DNA of 64,000 nucleotides from Silurus meridionalis (taxonomy: Eukaryota > Chordata > Actinopteri > Siluriformes > Siluridae). Shown piece by piece: positions 24,179-37,050 of this stretch (the stretch's first letter is position 1; every line of letters begins with the position of its first letter). The stretch is from positions 34,219,963 through 34,283,962 of the forward strand of contig NC_060887.1 of the NCBI RefSeq assembly GCF_014805685.1, read 5' to 3'. Position numbers and translations under genes: made by a program. The notes below the pieces were generated by a model, which was not told the DNA's origin, did no database searches, and was given only the letters and a program-made list of their open reading frames with translations.

Positions 24179-26393
24179 TCCCATTTTGGTCATTTTTTTT
24201 CAAACGAAATAGCCCAATCACACACCTTCATGTTTTTTATTGGCTTACCAAACCGGAGTGTGTAAATTCACATATCAAGCACATCGAGCTAAAGACAAAA
24301 TGAAATGAACCCTTAACTGATATTTCTGTAAGCCAACTTTTATTATCATTTGGAGGATCTGCTACTACTGCTAAACCATAGCTGTTGGCACCTGTGATAT
24401 CATCCATATTAGAGATTTGCACAAAATCCCTTGGATATAAGCAATTTTTCATGTCAAAACAACAAAGCCTTATTTAGTTTGAGGCATGTGTACTCTTGTT
24501 GTATAGAAGGTTTTTAAATAAATCCCTGTATTGGGCTTTTTTGTTTTGTCCTCTGGAGTGGATTTAACATGGCAGCTTAATAAGTCTGTGAACAGGATTG
24601 ACAATCAAAAGAAACCACAGTTTATAATCGTACCGGATTGATTTACGTCATATTATCCAATTACAGTAATAGGCTGCTAAACCAAACAGTTTATTCAAAT
24701 ATACCCCCTTTCTCCCATATTTATATCTACATCCATCAATTCACTCTCCTTTTACATGTTAACTATTACCTCATAGTACTTATTGGCAGTCTGTTTCACC
24801 AACACATCATTACACCTTGTCAAATGCCAAATATCACTCAGGGACATGTTGTCCTTTGGTGTGGCTTTGTAAATACTTTAGAGCTATGCAGAAGTCCTGG
24901 CCAGACCCTGAAAGACAAAAAAATAACATAAACTGGAAATGAAATATGTGCTACGCAATATATTTTCATGGTAATGTAGAAAAGGATTTTATAAAGCGAG
25001 CTCACCTCTATCCGTCAAAAATACTTCAAACTACCCCTACCCTCCACAACCCCCTCCCTCTACTTCCAGCCGAGTTTTGATTGCAGCATCATTCATTTCC
25101 TGAAGAATGTGAGGCAGAGGGCTCTCTCGCTACTTCAGGCCAGGTCACAAGATCTGAGTGAGTCATTTTCAGCTGAGCAAAGGTGCTTACTCACTACACA
25201 CACACACACACACACACACACTCAGAATGTGGATAAGCACAGGGGCAAATACTACACAAATACCCTCACTTCTTCTTGTTTAAGGTATCCAACAATATAT
25301 AGAAGGATTTTTTTTCAATCTTTATGCCATATTGTAATCCCATAGCTGTTCTAAGGATATAGTTTGAGAATGAATTCCTGAATTGCACATGATTCATTAC
25401 ATTTTCCAGTCTAATCCGAAAGGGAAATGTTACGAAACTCAACTGAAAATATCAAAATCCGTTTATACGCACTGTCGGAAACAATATAAACTCGACACAT
25501 CTTTAAGGAATAACCAATAAGAGTGCAGCTTGGAATAATAAAAAGCACATAAATGCAAAAAATGTACAGTCTGATATATCTAAAAGCAATGGATCTGGCT
25601 ATTTATTTTTCAGTCCTGCTTTCTGTTGCTGTATTCCTGGTCTGAATATTAGCTTGTGACCCTAGCTGGAACATTGCTGCTCCACTTTGCCCCTTTTTCA
25701 TACAAGGCAACTCATTAGCAGAGGTGCCAATATTGCTAACAAGAAAATCCTAGCATGCACACAGAGAAAAATAAACAGTAGTTTACCACATTTGTGGATA
25801 TTTCTTTCTAGACGTATGTCAAGAAACCGTGAGGCAGAAGTTTAATGAGATCACTGCTTATTAATTAGTGGCTGCTCCGTTATTTTTATTTTGATTCTTA
25901 TTCTTATTCATGGACAAACAAACCACAATCTTATGCGTTTTCTATTGGCTTATAAAAAAAATTAAAAAAGGCTTGTGATTTTACGAGTCAAAGTTCACAT
26001 CGATAACCCGCGAGACTGTGAAATTGAATCCCACTGATGCCACAGCCAAGAGTGGCCAAATAGTTGGCTCATTATCCTGTACATTAGAGTGACACTAGCT
26101 AACTGGGTATCTGTATGTTCATGTATGCAGAAGAGGGCCGATAGCATTTTCTGTCAAGTGTGTTACCCTGCCTTGTGACACACCATGAGCAGAAGCTTGG
26201 TAGATGTAGATGGCTGGCTCCACGTGTTTAGGAGGAAGCATGTGGATGGTAGCTGTTGTGTAATACAGAAGAGAAAGATCAAGGAAGGGAAATGGGAAAA
26301 GACCAAATGGTGAAAATAAAGGATTATATGTGTTTGTCTATTCTCAGAACACAACATTTTTATGTCTGCTGTAATAACAAGCAAACATGATAT
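24179..26393. other. intergenic with a short (CA)n
   Basis: A CA microsatellite lies at 25196-25221. Otherwise the sequence is AT-rich and unique-looking, without a supported gene. Confidence 0.45.
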
Positions 26394-26995
26394 CAGTGGT
26401 GAACAGTAACGAAGTAAATGTAATTCGTTACTGTACTTCGTTTCACATATCTGCACTTTACCGAATACTTTTCAATCCACTACATTTTGTGAAATCCATC
26501 GTTGCTTTTTATTTATGAATTATGAAAACTGGTCAAACACGCAGCAAGTCACCATTCAGGGTCGAGCGCATGCTCTGTTTTAAACTTGTTTTGATTGGCA
26601 CTTGGTGAATCTACTTATCACCAACGTTCAGCATTGGTTCAACAGCAAGCAGAACATTTAAAGAAACTCCTGACTCAAACTTATTTGTGTGATTTATTTC
26701 TTTTTTTAAATAGTTGAAAAGAAGGTTTTGGGCTCATGATAATTGTAATAGATATCAATCAGTGTTTGACTCATTAATATCATTAATAGCTTAAAAAATT
26801 TGGGATAGAGAAGAGTACGATTCGAGTCTTCAAATAAACTGAGTTGATTAAGCAAAGAGTCTTGGGATAAAAATGATCATAGAAACATTATAGCCATAAT
26901 AATTTATAGTACTTTGGATACTTAAGTACATTTGAAGGCAAATACTTTTGTATTTTACTCAAGTGAAAGTTTAAAGGCACACTTTTACTTTTTAT
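26394..26995 (+). mobile_element. hAT-like non-autonomous element, right end missing
   Basis: It starts CAGTGGTGAACAGTAACGAA and shares GTAAATGTAATTCGTTAC, CATGCTC, CAGCAAGCAGAACATTT and GGGCTCAT.ATAATTGTAATAG with the complete copy at 36347-37042. The right inverted repeat is lost just before a GT microsatellite at 27030. Confidence 0.75.
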
Positions 26996-27029
26996 ATATT
27001 ATTTAGTGTAGCTCTCTATTTATGTATAT

Positions 27030-27047
27030 ATGTGTGTGTGTGTGTGT

Positions 27048-27092
<45 letters not shown>
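27030..27092 (+). repeat. (GT)n microsatellite
   Basis: About 63 bases of nearly pure GT with one TATG interruption, between a hAT element and a Tc1 remnant. Confidence 0.95.
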
Positions 27093-27093
<1 letters not shown>

Positions 27094-27500
27094 TTGTTTC
27101 CCAAACTGTAATCACAAAGTTGGGAGTACACAGTTGTATAGCATGTCTTTGTATAATGTGGCATTCTAATTTCCCTTCAGTGGTAAAGAGGATCAAACCT
27201 GTTCCAGCCTGAAAATGCTTCTATAGACAAAGCGAGCTCCATGAAGGCGTGTTGTGTTAAGGTTATAGTAGTAGAACCTGAGCGTCCTGCACAGAGCCCT
27301 GACCACCTTAACCCCAATAAATCTTTTTGGGATAAACTCAAATACTGATTGAACCCCAGACTTTGTCATCTAACATGAGTGTTTGATCTCACTAATGATT
27401 ACAAATCCCCTACCCCCATCCCAATTGTAATGTAAAGGGGTGGTCAAAAAGTACAAATTGGTATGATAGACAGATGTCCACATATTTTTGTGTGCATAAC
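27090..27500 (+). mobile_element. Tc1/mariner remnant
   Basis: AACCTGTTCCAGCCTGAAAA decodes to a decayed NLFQPEN, continuing towards KASSMK. CTGACCACCTTAACCCCAAT decodes to DHLNPN, followed by SFWDKL. These are the two catalytic-domain landmarks of Tc1-type transposase, both mutated. The terminus AGATGTCCACATATTTTTGT is at the right end. Confidence 0.8.
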
Positions 27501-28408
27501 ATATTGACATTTTGAGTGAAAAAATGACATATTTAGTTTTAGCTGTTAGTTTGTATTGTATTGGTTTAAACAGTATTATTATTAGTACGCACTAAGCCGC
27601 TCAGCTTTGCCCGCTTTTCTTCGAAGATAACTCACTAAGCATCCAAACATGTGTTAAATAGAGAAATGAGGAAAGTAGCTTTTGGGAAGGAGAAAAGACT
27701 CGCCATTTATTTTATCTGCCTATTGCAATTCACCTGAAGGTATCAGGAAGCTCTAAAAATTGCAAACTGGTCCTTTAATCTCAATCAAATCCATAAATAT
27801 GCTTTATTGAAACATCCTAAGGCCTTTGACAAGTGGAAGGCGTTAACATAAAGTCGTTTTATTAAGTGGTAACTATTAAGGGTGATTTTTATAAACAATC
27901 TAATCCACCCCTTTTACGCTGGCTAGTGTCTTTATGAGTGCTATAGATTAAATATATGGCCTCGTACAGTGGTGTAATGGTGCATGGTCGCGGTTTGGCA
28001 GCTGCTTCAACGACTCCGTCATGTGCTTAACTGGCTGTGTATCTGTGCCAAGCCTCTGCAAACGCTTGTATTAGACTAGAAAACATTTCACTACAGATAA
28101 ACACTCAGACAGTACGTTCAGACAAGGAGTGACTCAGGGATTGTACCTGAACCTGAAGCCTGCTGTGTGTACTGTACATATGAGTGTGTGTACAGACTGG
28201 GCTGGGTCATAATTACAATGGTTTATAGTCATGAAAAATGAGATCATGGCAGAACCAGGACACAAAGCATATGTATTTTAGTTGATCATTTGGTAAGAGA
28301 TGACATGACACGGTAACACGGAAATGAGGGATGATACATCGCTTGAAAGTATGATATCATATCAAAGTCCATGTTTGTTACATTACAGGGCTGGGACATG
28401 GTTATTCA

Positions 28409-28411
<3 letters not shown>
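27501..28411. other. intergenic, nothing recognised
   Basis: Unique-looking sequence with no repeat family or gene evidence. Confidence 0.4.
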
Positions 28412-28485
<74 letters not shown>

Positions 28486-28510
28486 TGGGTGTGTGGGTGA
28501 GTGGGTGTGC
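28412..28510 (+). repeat. (GT)n microsatellite
   Basis: About 70 bases of pure GT, then a GGGTGTGG-type degenerate end. Confidence 0.95.
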
Positions 28511-28710
28511 CATATGTGGGTTTTTTACATTTCAAACACAAACAGTACAATTTACTGGTGATGGTGGTGTTAATGGCAGACACTACAGGTAGACGTGACC
28601 ATTTTACCTTACCATTTTCTTTTTTTATCAATCTTTTTCTTTTTTTTTTATTTGGACAAATTATTTTATTTATTTTTTAGTAAATAAAAGAATAAGTACC
28701 TTTAATCAGT

Positions 28711-28712
<2 letters not shown>

Positions 28713-28744
<32 letters not shown>
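28713..28744. repeat. (TA)n microsatellite
   Basis: Sixteen TA units, upstream of a second, longer TA tract. Confidence 0.95.
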
Positions 28745-28749
<5 letters not shown>

Positions 28750-28881
28750 GAATTTATTTTAATGGCACAAATATTATGCATTTCTGTTTGACCATTTTCA
28801 TTAAATGAATGAATATAAAAGAGGCAAAATTACAACATTCAACCCAACACACATGTATTCACGACCTCCTTTTTTTACTCA

Positions 28882-28884
<3 letters not shown>

Positions 28885-28956
<72 letters not shown>
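28885..28956. repeat. (TA)n microsatellite, long
   Basis: Seventy-two bases of uninterrupted alternating AT. The following 300 bases include GCGATTAA- and AATCATGATTAA-rich sequence that resembles a decayed DNA element. Confidence 0.95.
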
Positions 28957-28959
<3 letters not shown>

Positions 28960-29259
28960 CAATTAAAACCGTCCGTGTGAAAACATAGCAGACAGAAATT
29001 CCGTTTGGTGTCCTGATGATTTACGTAATTTGAAAACACCATTTATTATGTTATTATGTATTTTGTCTTCATGCTCTGTGTTGAGTTTGATTTTACTAAT
29101 AATGAACATACTTTTTGGTAAAGCATTTATATTTATTCAAGCCCATGCTGATTAGAGTATTAAAAACTGGAAAAGTACTAATTTAAGATACAAATGTGCG
29201 ATTAAATTGCAATAAATCAGGAGTTAATTAATGTCAATCATGCGATTAATCATGATTAA

Positions 29260-31507
29260 ATATTTGATGTGTGTGTGTGCGTCTCTCGTTCAAATTTGGA
29301 TACCTTTTCAGACAGATGCTTTCTGAAAATCTAACAAACCCGGCTGACTGTTATTTTAAGATTAGATATTAAACACTTCTTAATTATGAGTGGAGCCTGA
29401 TCCCGGGTGTAATTCACTGCTAGTCACAATTACTCAAAGCAAAGATCTGCAGATTAACACACCTTGTGATGCAAACGTAGGGCTTTTCCTTTAGCACCGG
29501 ATGAACCCTTTCTGTTTATTGTGTAACCATGACAAAGGGTCTCTCAAGGTAAAGATAGAGGCTTGTTTGAGGCTCGTCCTGAGATTGGTTAAATGACTGT
29601 TGTTACAAATCCAACTGCCTCTGAAAAGCTCATTCTAATTCAGTTTCACTTCAGAGAAACAGGAGAAATGTTGCTATGGTGACTGAATTATTAATTTGCC
29701 CAGTTTCCCACTTCCAAAAATGACACGAAGGCAGTACATTAGCGAGATAAAATGAATGCGTGTCATTGTGTTAGATTTATAGAATCAGATAATAGGCTAA
29801 TAAAGGTCATGGGCTAATGAGGCAGAAGGAGCGTGATTGGATGTGACAACTCTGTTTATGTGTCTGCTTCCAATGAGTTCTGTCACGGGTTGTTTGCCTT
29901 TGCTTACAAGGCCCTTAACTACATTTTATCCATGTCATTAGGTGTCATTTTATAAAATAGTGACTAAATAGTGGTTTAGAAAGAAATGGAGATGGGGAGG
30001 AACATAATGCAGTCATGACTGGGTATAAATGGGATGGGCTGGAAGGGTTAAATCTTCTTTTTCAAGAATAATTAAATTAAGCAATAAATAAATTATTTGA
30101 AATAATTAAGCGGGAAAGCAAATAAATGTATCTTAGCTATCCATATAATAGCTTGCTGTTAGAAAAATGAATTTAAATATTTATTTATTTACTTACATAT
30201 TTTTATATTTTAAAAAGAAAAACAATGATATAAAACAACTGTTAACAACTGTTTTGAACTGTTTCGGCTGACCTTTTCTCACGATGTCCAGCTTTCTTTT
30301 TTTAAGTCCTACTTGAAAATGGTTTTGTCAAAAAAGTTTTGAAATAAAGAAAATAGACTATTGGGTATAATATAATACAAATTCATGGAGAAAAATTAAT
30401 TAAAGAGCAGAGAAGGCACCTTCCTGACAGACCTCCACAAACAAGCGAACAGGTAAATAATTATGATTTCAGTGCTGTTCATTTGTTAGCAATGTTAATG
30501 TGAAGCCTGTTTTTATAAAACATCAAACAAATGGTTGCAAGCTGTACATTTCGTCTGGTACATACCAATAAGAGACAACAGTGGAACATTTACCAGGCTC
30601 AAAGTGACTGACAACAAGCAGCACAATCAGCTTTTTGCTTCCTATTGTGAGCACAGAAGGGTAAGAATCACACTATTCATGGATCAAACCCAGAACAGGT
30701 GAATATAATTAGCGACAGACTAATGATGTCCAATGTTAAGGACAAATGGTAAAATATCATCACTTTAAAACCAGGGACCTAAACAAATTCTGGAGGAATG
30801 AACATCACTTCTAATCTGTCCTTCAATGTTCTGAGCGTACATATAAACTCATTTCTTGCCTACAATGAGTTACTGAAAAAGCCATTTTTAATCTTCTGGA
30901 CCATGTTCATAGTGTAAACACTCATAGATAAAAAAAAAAAAAAAAAAAAGGTGTCATTCCTGAAATAGTTCTGTTAAGGCGAATATCATGCAGAGCGCCA
31001 TATGCTGTTTCTTTCCTCTCAGGTCTGCTTCCTTTATCACAAAGCATAGTGTGTTGGAGGGAAAAGTGAGACCTTTTTCAGGCTAGAGCGATTTGTGGGT
31101 GGGAAAAAAACGGAGAAGCTGATTCTACAGCGCAGACGAGATGTGGAGCTTCTGGGCTTTGGCCTGCTTCTCTACCGGTTAGCTTCTGTGTGGGATCTGA
31201 CTGCTGATTTGTACTCAAAATAAGGATCTTACCCTGGAATACATAAAGTGATGCCTGTACTTTGTGCACTTAAACAGATAAATACAGTAAACTGATGCTC
31301 ACTTCAACAGTGTTTTTCTGTTAACACTATCTTCCCAATAGTTGTCTTTTCATCGTGAACATTTAGCTCTGGTCTGGAACTGAAACACTCAGAAATGGTA
31401 GAAATGGGAGTTTTTGTATTCAAAAATTCTTTTTTTTTGGTTTGACAAGAACCTTTGGTTGTATAACTTTCTTTTTCTGCTCCAACCAGTGGATTGTTGA
31501 TGTATTA
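29260..31507. other. intergenic, unique; candidate regulatory block inside
   Basis: 29440-29930 is non-repetitive and motif-rich (see findings). 30060-30360 is AT-rich. A poly-A run of 19 lies near 30931-30949. No gene is supported. Confidence 0.45.
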
Positions 31508-32088
31508 TTAGGGGTATAATAGTACATGGTTTGGTACACGTGTACCAAATGCAATCCTTTTTACATGTAGAACATTGTTCAAATCTGAGTTCTTCTTTAA
31601 GAACGTATTAAGTGGCAGATGGCAAGTTTGTTTAGTCCCTGCCTCACACTTTGAGCATTTTTTAAATTATAATTATACTTGAAAACATACACATCAATGC
31701 CAGGGGTATATAAAAAGAAATGAGAGTTAGCGCAGTGTCACTGTGGCTACCCGCTCTGTACCAGAAATAAGATTTGTTTTGAAAACTCTTATCCAGTAAG
31801 TGGCTAGTGGCTAATGCTGAACATACACATGCTGAAACTACATATTCTTTAGTGTTTTATGTCCAGATTCAAGAAATTCTCTTAAAAGAAGAAAACACTG
31901 ACAATTCCGCATATCGAGGGAGTAAATGAACTAAGAATGAAAGGAATGTTAAAGTATGCTGAAATAAATGAAACATTTAAATAGATTATGTCTTTAGAAA
32001 ATTATAAATTACAAATGTAAACAATTTAATTACATTTTCTTATTACATTTTTTATCAATTTAATTTGTGCCAATTTAATTACTAAATG

Positions 32089-32090
<2 letters not shown>
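31508..32090. mobile_element. hAT-type element, second copy, truncated on the right
   Basis: It starts TTAGGGGTATAATAG and shares long blocks with 3825-4627, such as AAGAACGTATTAAGTGGCAG, ATACACATCAATGCCAGG and GTTTTATGTCCAGATTCAAG. The right terminal repeat is absent; a GATA microsatellite begins where the copy stops. Confidence 0.8.

Positions 32091-32172
<82 letters not shown>
32091..32172 (+). repeat. (GATA)n microsatellite
   Basis: Twenty consecutive GATA units without interruption. Confidence 0.97.
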
Positions 32173-32574
32173 GTTTTCATAATACCCCATAATTATCCTA
32201 ACACAAGCCTTATTGTCTTTTTCAGACAATGACAGGAAGTTTGTGAAAGGTAACAATTATTTGCATTGTGAAATGTCACTATGTGCATCATCACTCCACG
32301 TCTATAAGAAGAAAAAAATAAAATACTGCTGTTTAACTTTTGTCCCTCTTTTTTTTGTATGTGGTTGAACAAATTCAAGATTAAAAGATCTGTCACAGTC
32401 CAGTGTACTGACTGGTAATTCGATTGTGTAAACAAACTTAAAATCTGAATTGCCTGAGAAAATAAAGGATGGTCATGTGTTAATGGGTGCTGTTAAGAGT
32501 TTAAATTGTTTTGAGAGTTGCAGTTTAATTTATTGTTGTGTAATTTGCTAGATTTATAGTTGTGCCAGTAATTT

Positions 32575-32735
32575 CGGTAGGTGGTAGCTTATTGGTTAAG
32601 ATGTTGGACTTGAGATGAGAATCTTGTGAGTTCAAATCTTCATACCTGAGCAAAGTCCTTAACCCTCAACTGGTCAGCTGTATAAATGAGATCAATGTGA
32701 GTCGGTCTGGATAAGGGAGTCTGTCAAACGCATGA
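32575..32735 (+). mobile_element. tRNA-derived SINE copy
   Basis: The head GGTGGTAGCTTATTGGTTAA, a B-box GAGTTCAAATC, CTTAACCCTCAACTGGTCAG and a tail AGTCGGTCTGGATAAGGGAG are in family order. The CACCAAGCTGCCACTG middle block is deleted. Confidence 0.8.
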
Positions 32736-33394
32736 AGTTGATCAAGTGCAGTCTTCATTTTGAATAAAATTATTTAAAGAAATGATAGGTATGTTGTTGA
32801 TGACAATGGTATTACTTCACATCATGATGCTAACACTATCACTAAAAATGTCTATCTATAGACAAATCCAATAGCAAAATTAGGAAACCACCTGAGCTCT
32901 AATCACTTTACTTCATTAAAAAGCAGAAAAAAAAGGGAAATTAAATATACCATTTAGTAATATATACACACAATTTGCACACATCAGACAGTATAATGAG
33001 GTTGCAACTGCTTAACCAAACATCATGCAAATCCTCACTGACAGTGGATAAGTAAAGATTTAAAACAAACAAAAAAAAGTTTGTGTGAAACTATGTCTGC
33101 TGAGGCATGGGATTCCTGTTCCTGGCTGACAACAGAGGAACCCGATGTGAACCATCTGCCTCCAGGTTCACCATGCTATACCTTCTGAGATACTGTTCAG
33201 CTCACTATGTTTGTAAAGAGCACCTATTTGAGTTACTGTAGCTTTCTTGAGAGCTCAAAAAGAGTATGGTTTGAGCTTGCTGTAGATCTCCAACAGAACA
33301 TACCTGGATGTTTTTTGGTCCAGCCAGTGTAAATTCACTGTAAATTAAAATTGTACCATTCAAAATGTGTACCATTTAGTGCAAATTGAATGAG

Positions 33395-33545
33395 AAGTGG
33401 GAGCTAGCAGTTAATACGTTGGGTAAGAAGGTTGTGATTTCAAATCCCAGGAGCACCAAGATGCCACTGCTGGGCCTTTAAGCAAGGCTCTTAAACCCCC
33501 AAGCTCTCAGTTGCTTAAATTAGATAGTTTCTCTAGATAATGTAA
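33395..33545 (+). mobile_element. tRNA-derived SINE copy
   Basis: GGGAGCTAGCAGTTAATACG, GTGATTTCAAATCCCAGGAG, CACCAAGATGCCACTGCTGG and CCTTTAAGCAAGGCTCTTAA follow the family order; the tail is decayed. Confidence 0.78.
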
Positions 33546-33590
33546 GTTCTACAAGTACTGCACAATTACAGGCATTAAAGAAGAAACAAA

Positions 33591-33955
33591 CATTTAAGAT
33601 GTTGAGGTTTACTTTGGAAGTGACGACGATGGACAAGATTAGAAATGAGTTTATTACAGAAACAGCGCATGTAGGACGTTTTGGAGACAAGGTGAGGGAG
33701 GCGAGATTGAGATGGTTTGGACATGTGCAGAGGAGAGACATGGGGTATATCGGTAGGAGAATGCTGAGGATGGAGCTGCCAGGAAGGAGGAACGGGGAAG
33801 GCCAAGGAGGAGGTTCATGGATGTGGTGAGGGAAGACATGCAGGTAGTTGGATGTGAAACAGGCAGATGTAGAGGACAGAGGGGTATGGAGACGGATGAT
33901 CCGCTGTGGCGACCCCTAATGGGAGCAGCCGAAAGAAGAAGAAGAAGAAAGAAAA
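33591..33955 (+). mobile_element. 5'-truncated non-LTR retrotransposon (LINE) 3' end
   Basis: The plus strand decodes KVREARLRWFGHVQRRD, GRRMLRMELPGRR and neighbouring residues. This is the very C-terminal part of a fish LINE reverse-transcriptase ORF, broken by a frameshift near 33800. The 3' tail GCTGTGGCGACCCCTAATGG, then GAGCAGCCGAAAGAAGAAG, ends in a GAA repeat, as in RTE-like tails. The clade assignment is uncertain. Confidence 0.8.
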
Positions 33956-34807
33956 ATGTATCAAATCATCAACAAATCAAATTAAGCTAAATGATTAATC
34001 CAGTGATGAAGAACATATAGCTGATGAAGCCAAGCTCAAGCGCTTTAACATGCACCGAACCTCAGGAAACTGAAGCACTACACCCGGGCCACAGAAAAAA
34101 AACAAGGAATATATTCTTTCAATTTAAAGCCAATTGTTTTTCCAGTGGAATGTAGTTATATGGGTTTAATTCCAATGCAGCAGGTTTCAGTGCAAATATG
34201 TAGAGCTGCTTTGGTGAAAACAACTAATTTCGAGGTGCATTCATAGACCGGGTAACCCGATAAACAGCATCCACCCTGGATGGTACAAAAAAAAATCATC
34301 ATACTGACCCAGTCCTTCATTCAGGGCTTGTGCATTTGTTTACACCACAGTTTAAAAATACCCCCCTAATTGACAGGGTGGGAGGAAAAGGGTTAGTTCC
34401 CACAGAGTGCCGCTGAAAATAATAAAATGCTTCAAATTCCTGGTCCTGGAATAAAACGCAGCACCCTTAAGCTCATCAAATCGCAGTGGGGAAAAAACAA
34501 AACAGCAGCTTGCCACTAAACAGTCTGCGCTGCATGAAGCAATGACCATTCAGCTGTCCTCTAGATTTTCCACTACATTTAAGATCTACTACTAGCATCA
34601 CTTTCTTTTTTTTTCTTACGAATGACCCCCTACCGTCAGACACACATACGATCTGTACGCTTTATTCAGCATCAAAGCCTCTTATCGCCATCCTTTTTAA
34701 AGAAATAACCAGGATTCAGTGCCGATTGTGTGTGTGTTTGGAGTGTAAGTGTTTGTGATCATACTTTGCCAGACAAATCTCTTAAGGGAATTAAACTGTG
34801 CTGTTTC

Positions 34808-34843
<36 letters not shown>

Positions 34844-35488
34844 TCATCAAACAGGCTGTTTTGCGATGCCATGAAAGCAATAGAGGATTTTTTTTTTTTA
34901 CTTGCCACTTTACACACACTCGCTGAACCATTCTATCAGCATTCTATGTTTTTTTGAGGCTTATTTTTTAAAAACAATGACTCTGAATCCAATAACATGC
35001 TAAACACATGGTTTCTATCAGTAACCTTATCTCAGCTAAGGCCTCGTTTCAATAACCGCTGAGCGAATCTGTTGGCAGGCTGCAGGTCACGATCGGTTAT
35101 GCGACGCTTCGACACCACCGCTGAAATGATCCTTATTTATGATATGTTGCATTAGAATGAATATCGACCCCCCCTCCTCCCCCTTCTCTTTCACTGAGAA
35201 AGATTGATGTCACTCTATTGATTTCCAATCAACTCATTTATTTAAATTTTGCTTTAAGCTTGTGCAATGGTCCGAGGCTTTCATAAATAGCCGTGCGTCT
35301 TTTTTATTATATTTTTTTTTTTTGTATGCAGCAGAATGAATTGTTTGTTTAAGGATTATTTTGTGAAATATAAAGGATTTTGTACTTTTTATTTCCAGTG
35401 GTACAGGAAATAAGAAGTCATTGTGCACTATGGGTCTGGTGAGAGTCTTTGATAATCACTGCACTGTGATTACAGTGAAGCTTTGGGA

Positions 35489-35532
<44 letters not shown>

Positions 35533-36338
35533 AGTGCACTGTATAGCTAAACTCATATCTGTTCATTAGAATTTTACAGGGGGAAAAAAACAGTGATGAT
35601 ATCAATGTTACTTCAGGGACAATGAAAGTATAATTAACTTTTTTTTTTTTCGGCACTTGTCCAGATTCAATTAAACACAGCCATTTTTGCATGGGTCCTC
35701 ACTCCAGCAAATTTAATTGGCAATGCTTGGCCTGCTGTGTCTCTGAGCTGTTTTAAGGCTAATCACTATATTTGCATATAGGCCCCAGTTTTTGCCCATT
35801 CGCTGACCCCACGCAAAGACTCGAGAAAACCTCTTCCTGCAGAAGAACAGCCCGTAATTGTTTGGGCACACATCAACGGATGAGTACTTGCAGGATAAAT
35901 GGGCTCCCATGCAGTCCTATCACTTAAGGAGGATAAGGAGGGAAGAAAAAAAGGCTACAACAACTTACTGATTGCTCTGACAGTGATGCATTAAAATGGG
36001 CCCTGCGAATAATTGCTCTTTCCTGTGGCTACTGTGTGGCGAGGGATGCATAATGGTGATAAAGTTTGGGCTGTGGGTGAGAGAGATAAAGACGCTAAGA
36101 GTTGTCCATGGCTCAGCTCTTCAGACGAATCTTGTCGGGTTCGTGTCCGTCTGGATAAGCCGTTAGCTCGTCACAAAGTGAGAGAAATGGAAAAATAAAT
36201 TGTGAAGTTTTGTTTAAAGGAGCTCATGACATTCCTATAATTTTAAATAAACTACCATGATATTGGTGGTTGACCACTAAACTTGGCCATTCACATCATT
36301 AGAAGGTTTTAGGATATGCTATGGAAACATCTATTTAT
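33956..36338. other. intergenic, unique; microsatellites and candidate regulatory blocks
   Basis: GT lies at 34810-34841 and CA at 35492-35532. Around them the sequence is balanced and non-repetitive, including an octamer ATTTGCAT at 35770-35777. No coding evidence was seen. Confidence 0.45.
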
Positions 36339-36346
36339 ATCAAAAC

Positions 36347-37042
36347 CAGTGGTGGACAGTAAAGAGAAGTAAATGTAATTCGTTACGCTACTTAAGTATC
36401 TATTTCTCGTATTTGTATTTTACTGATGTATTTCCATTCAACTTTCATTCTACATTTCAAAGTCAAATATGTGACTTTTTACTCAACTACGATTTGCGAA
36501 AACAGTCTTTCTTTTTAATTTATGAGGATGAAACTTTAAACATGCAGCAATCCACCAATCAGTGTAGAGCACACGCTCCTTTTAAAATCATTTTGATTGG
36601 CGCTTGGTGGTTTCTACTTATCACAAACATACAGTTCAGCATCAGTCCAACAGCAAGCAGAACATTTTGAGAGAAGTAAATGATGGAGAAACTCCTGACT
36701 CGAACTCGTCACAACACCTGTGGCCTTTTTTTTTTTTTGTAGTCGGTTTTGGGCTCATAATAATTGTAATAGATATCATTCATTGTTTAAATATTTAATA
36801 TCATTATATTAATAGATCGGTGAGTTGAGAGTAAAATTAGAGTCTTTTCACATAAACTGAGTTGATAAAGCAAAAATTGCTGACAAAAATTATAATAGGA
36901 ACATTATAGCTATAATAAATCATAATACTTTGGATGCTTAAGTACATTTCAAGGGCAAATACTTTTACTTTCACTGAAATAATATTTTAGAGTGTATCTC
37001 TACTTTAACTCAAGTAAGGTTTGTGTACTTCATCCACCACTG
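36347..37042 (+). mobile_element. complete hAT-type non-autonomous element with 8-bp TSD
   Basis: The ends are CAGTGGTGGACAGTAAAG and CTTCATCCACCACTG, sharing a perfect 10-bp inverted repeat. Both flanks carry ATCAAAAC (36339-36346 and 37043-37050), an exact 8-bp target-site duplication. The element is 696 bp and encodes no transposase. It is the reference copy for the truncated relative at 26394. Confidence 0.93.
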
Positions 37043-37050
37043 ATCAAAAC

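Noticed and set aside
28371..28631. Cys/Val- and His/Thr-repeat open frames
   Set aside because: They are translations of a GT microsatellite; the same applies at 27030, 41993, 43965 and 57765.
32091..32172. Regularly spaced repeat that might suggest an array
   Set aside because: It is a plain tetranucleotide microsatellite without spacers, not a CRISPR array.
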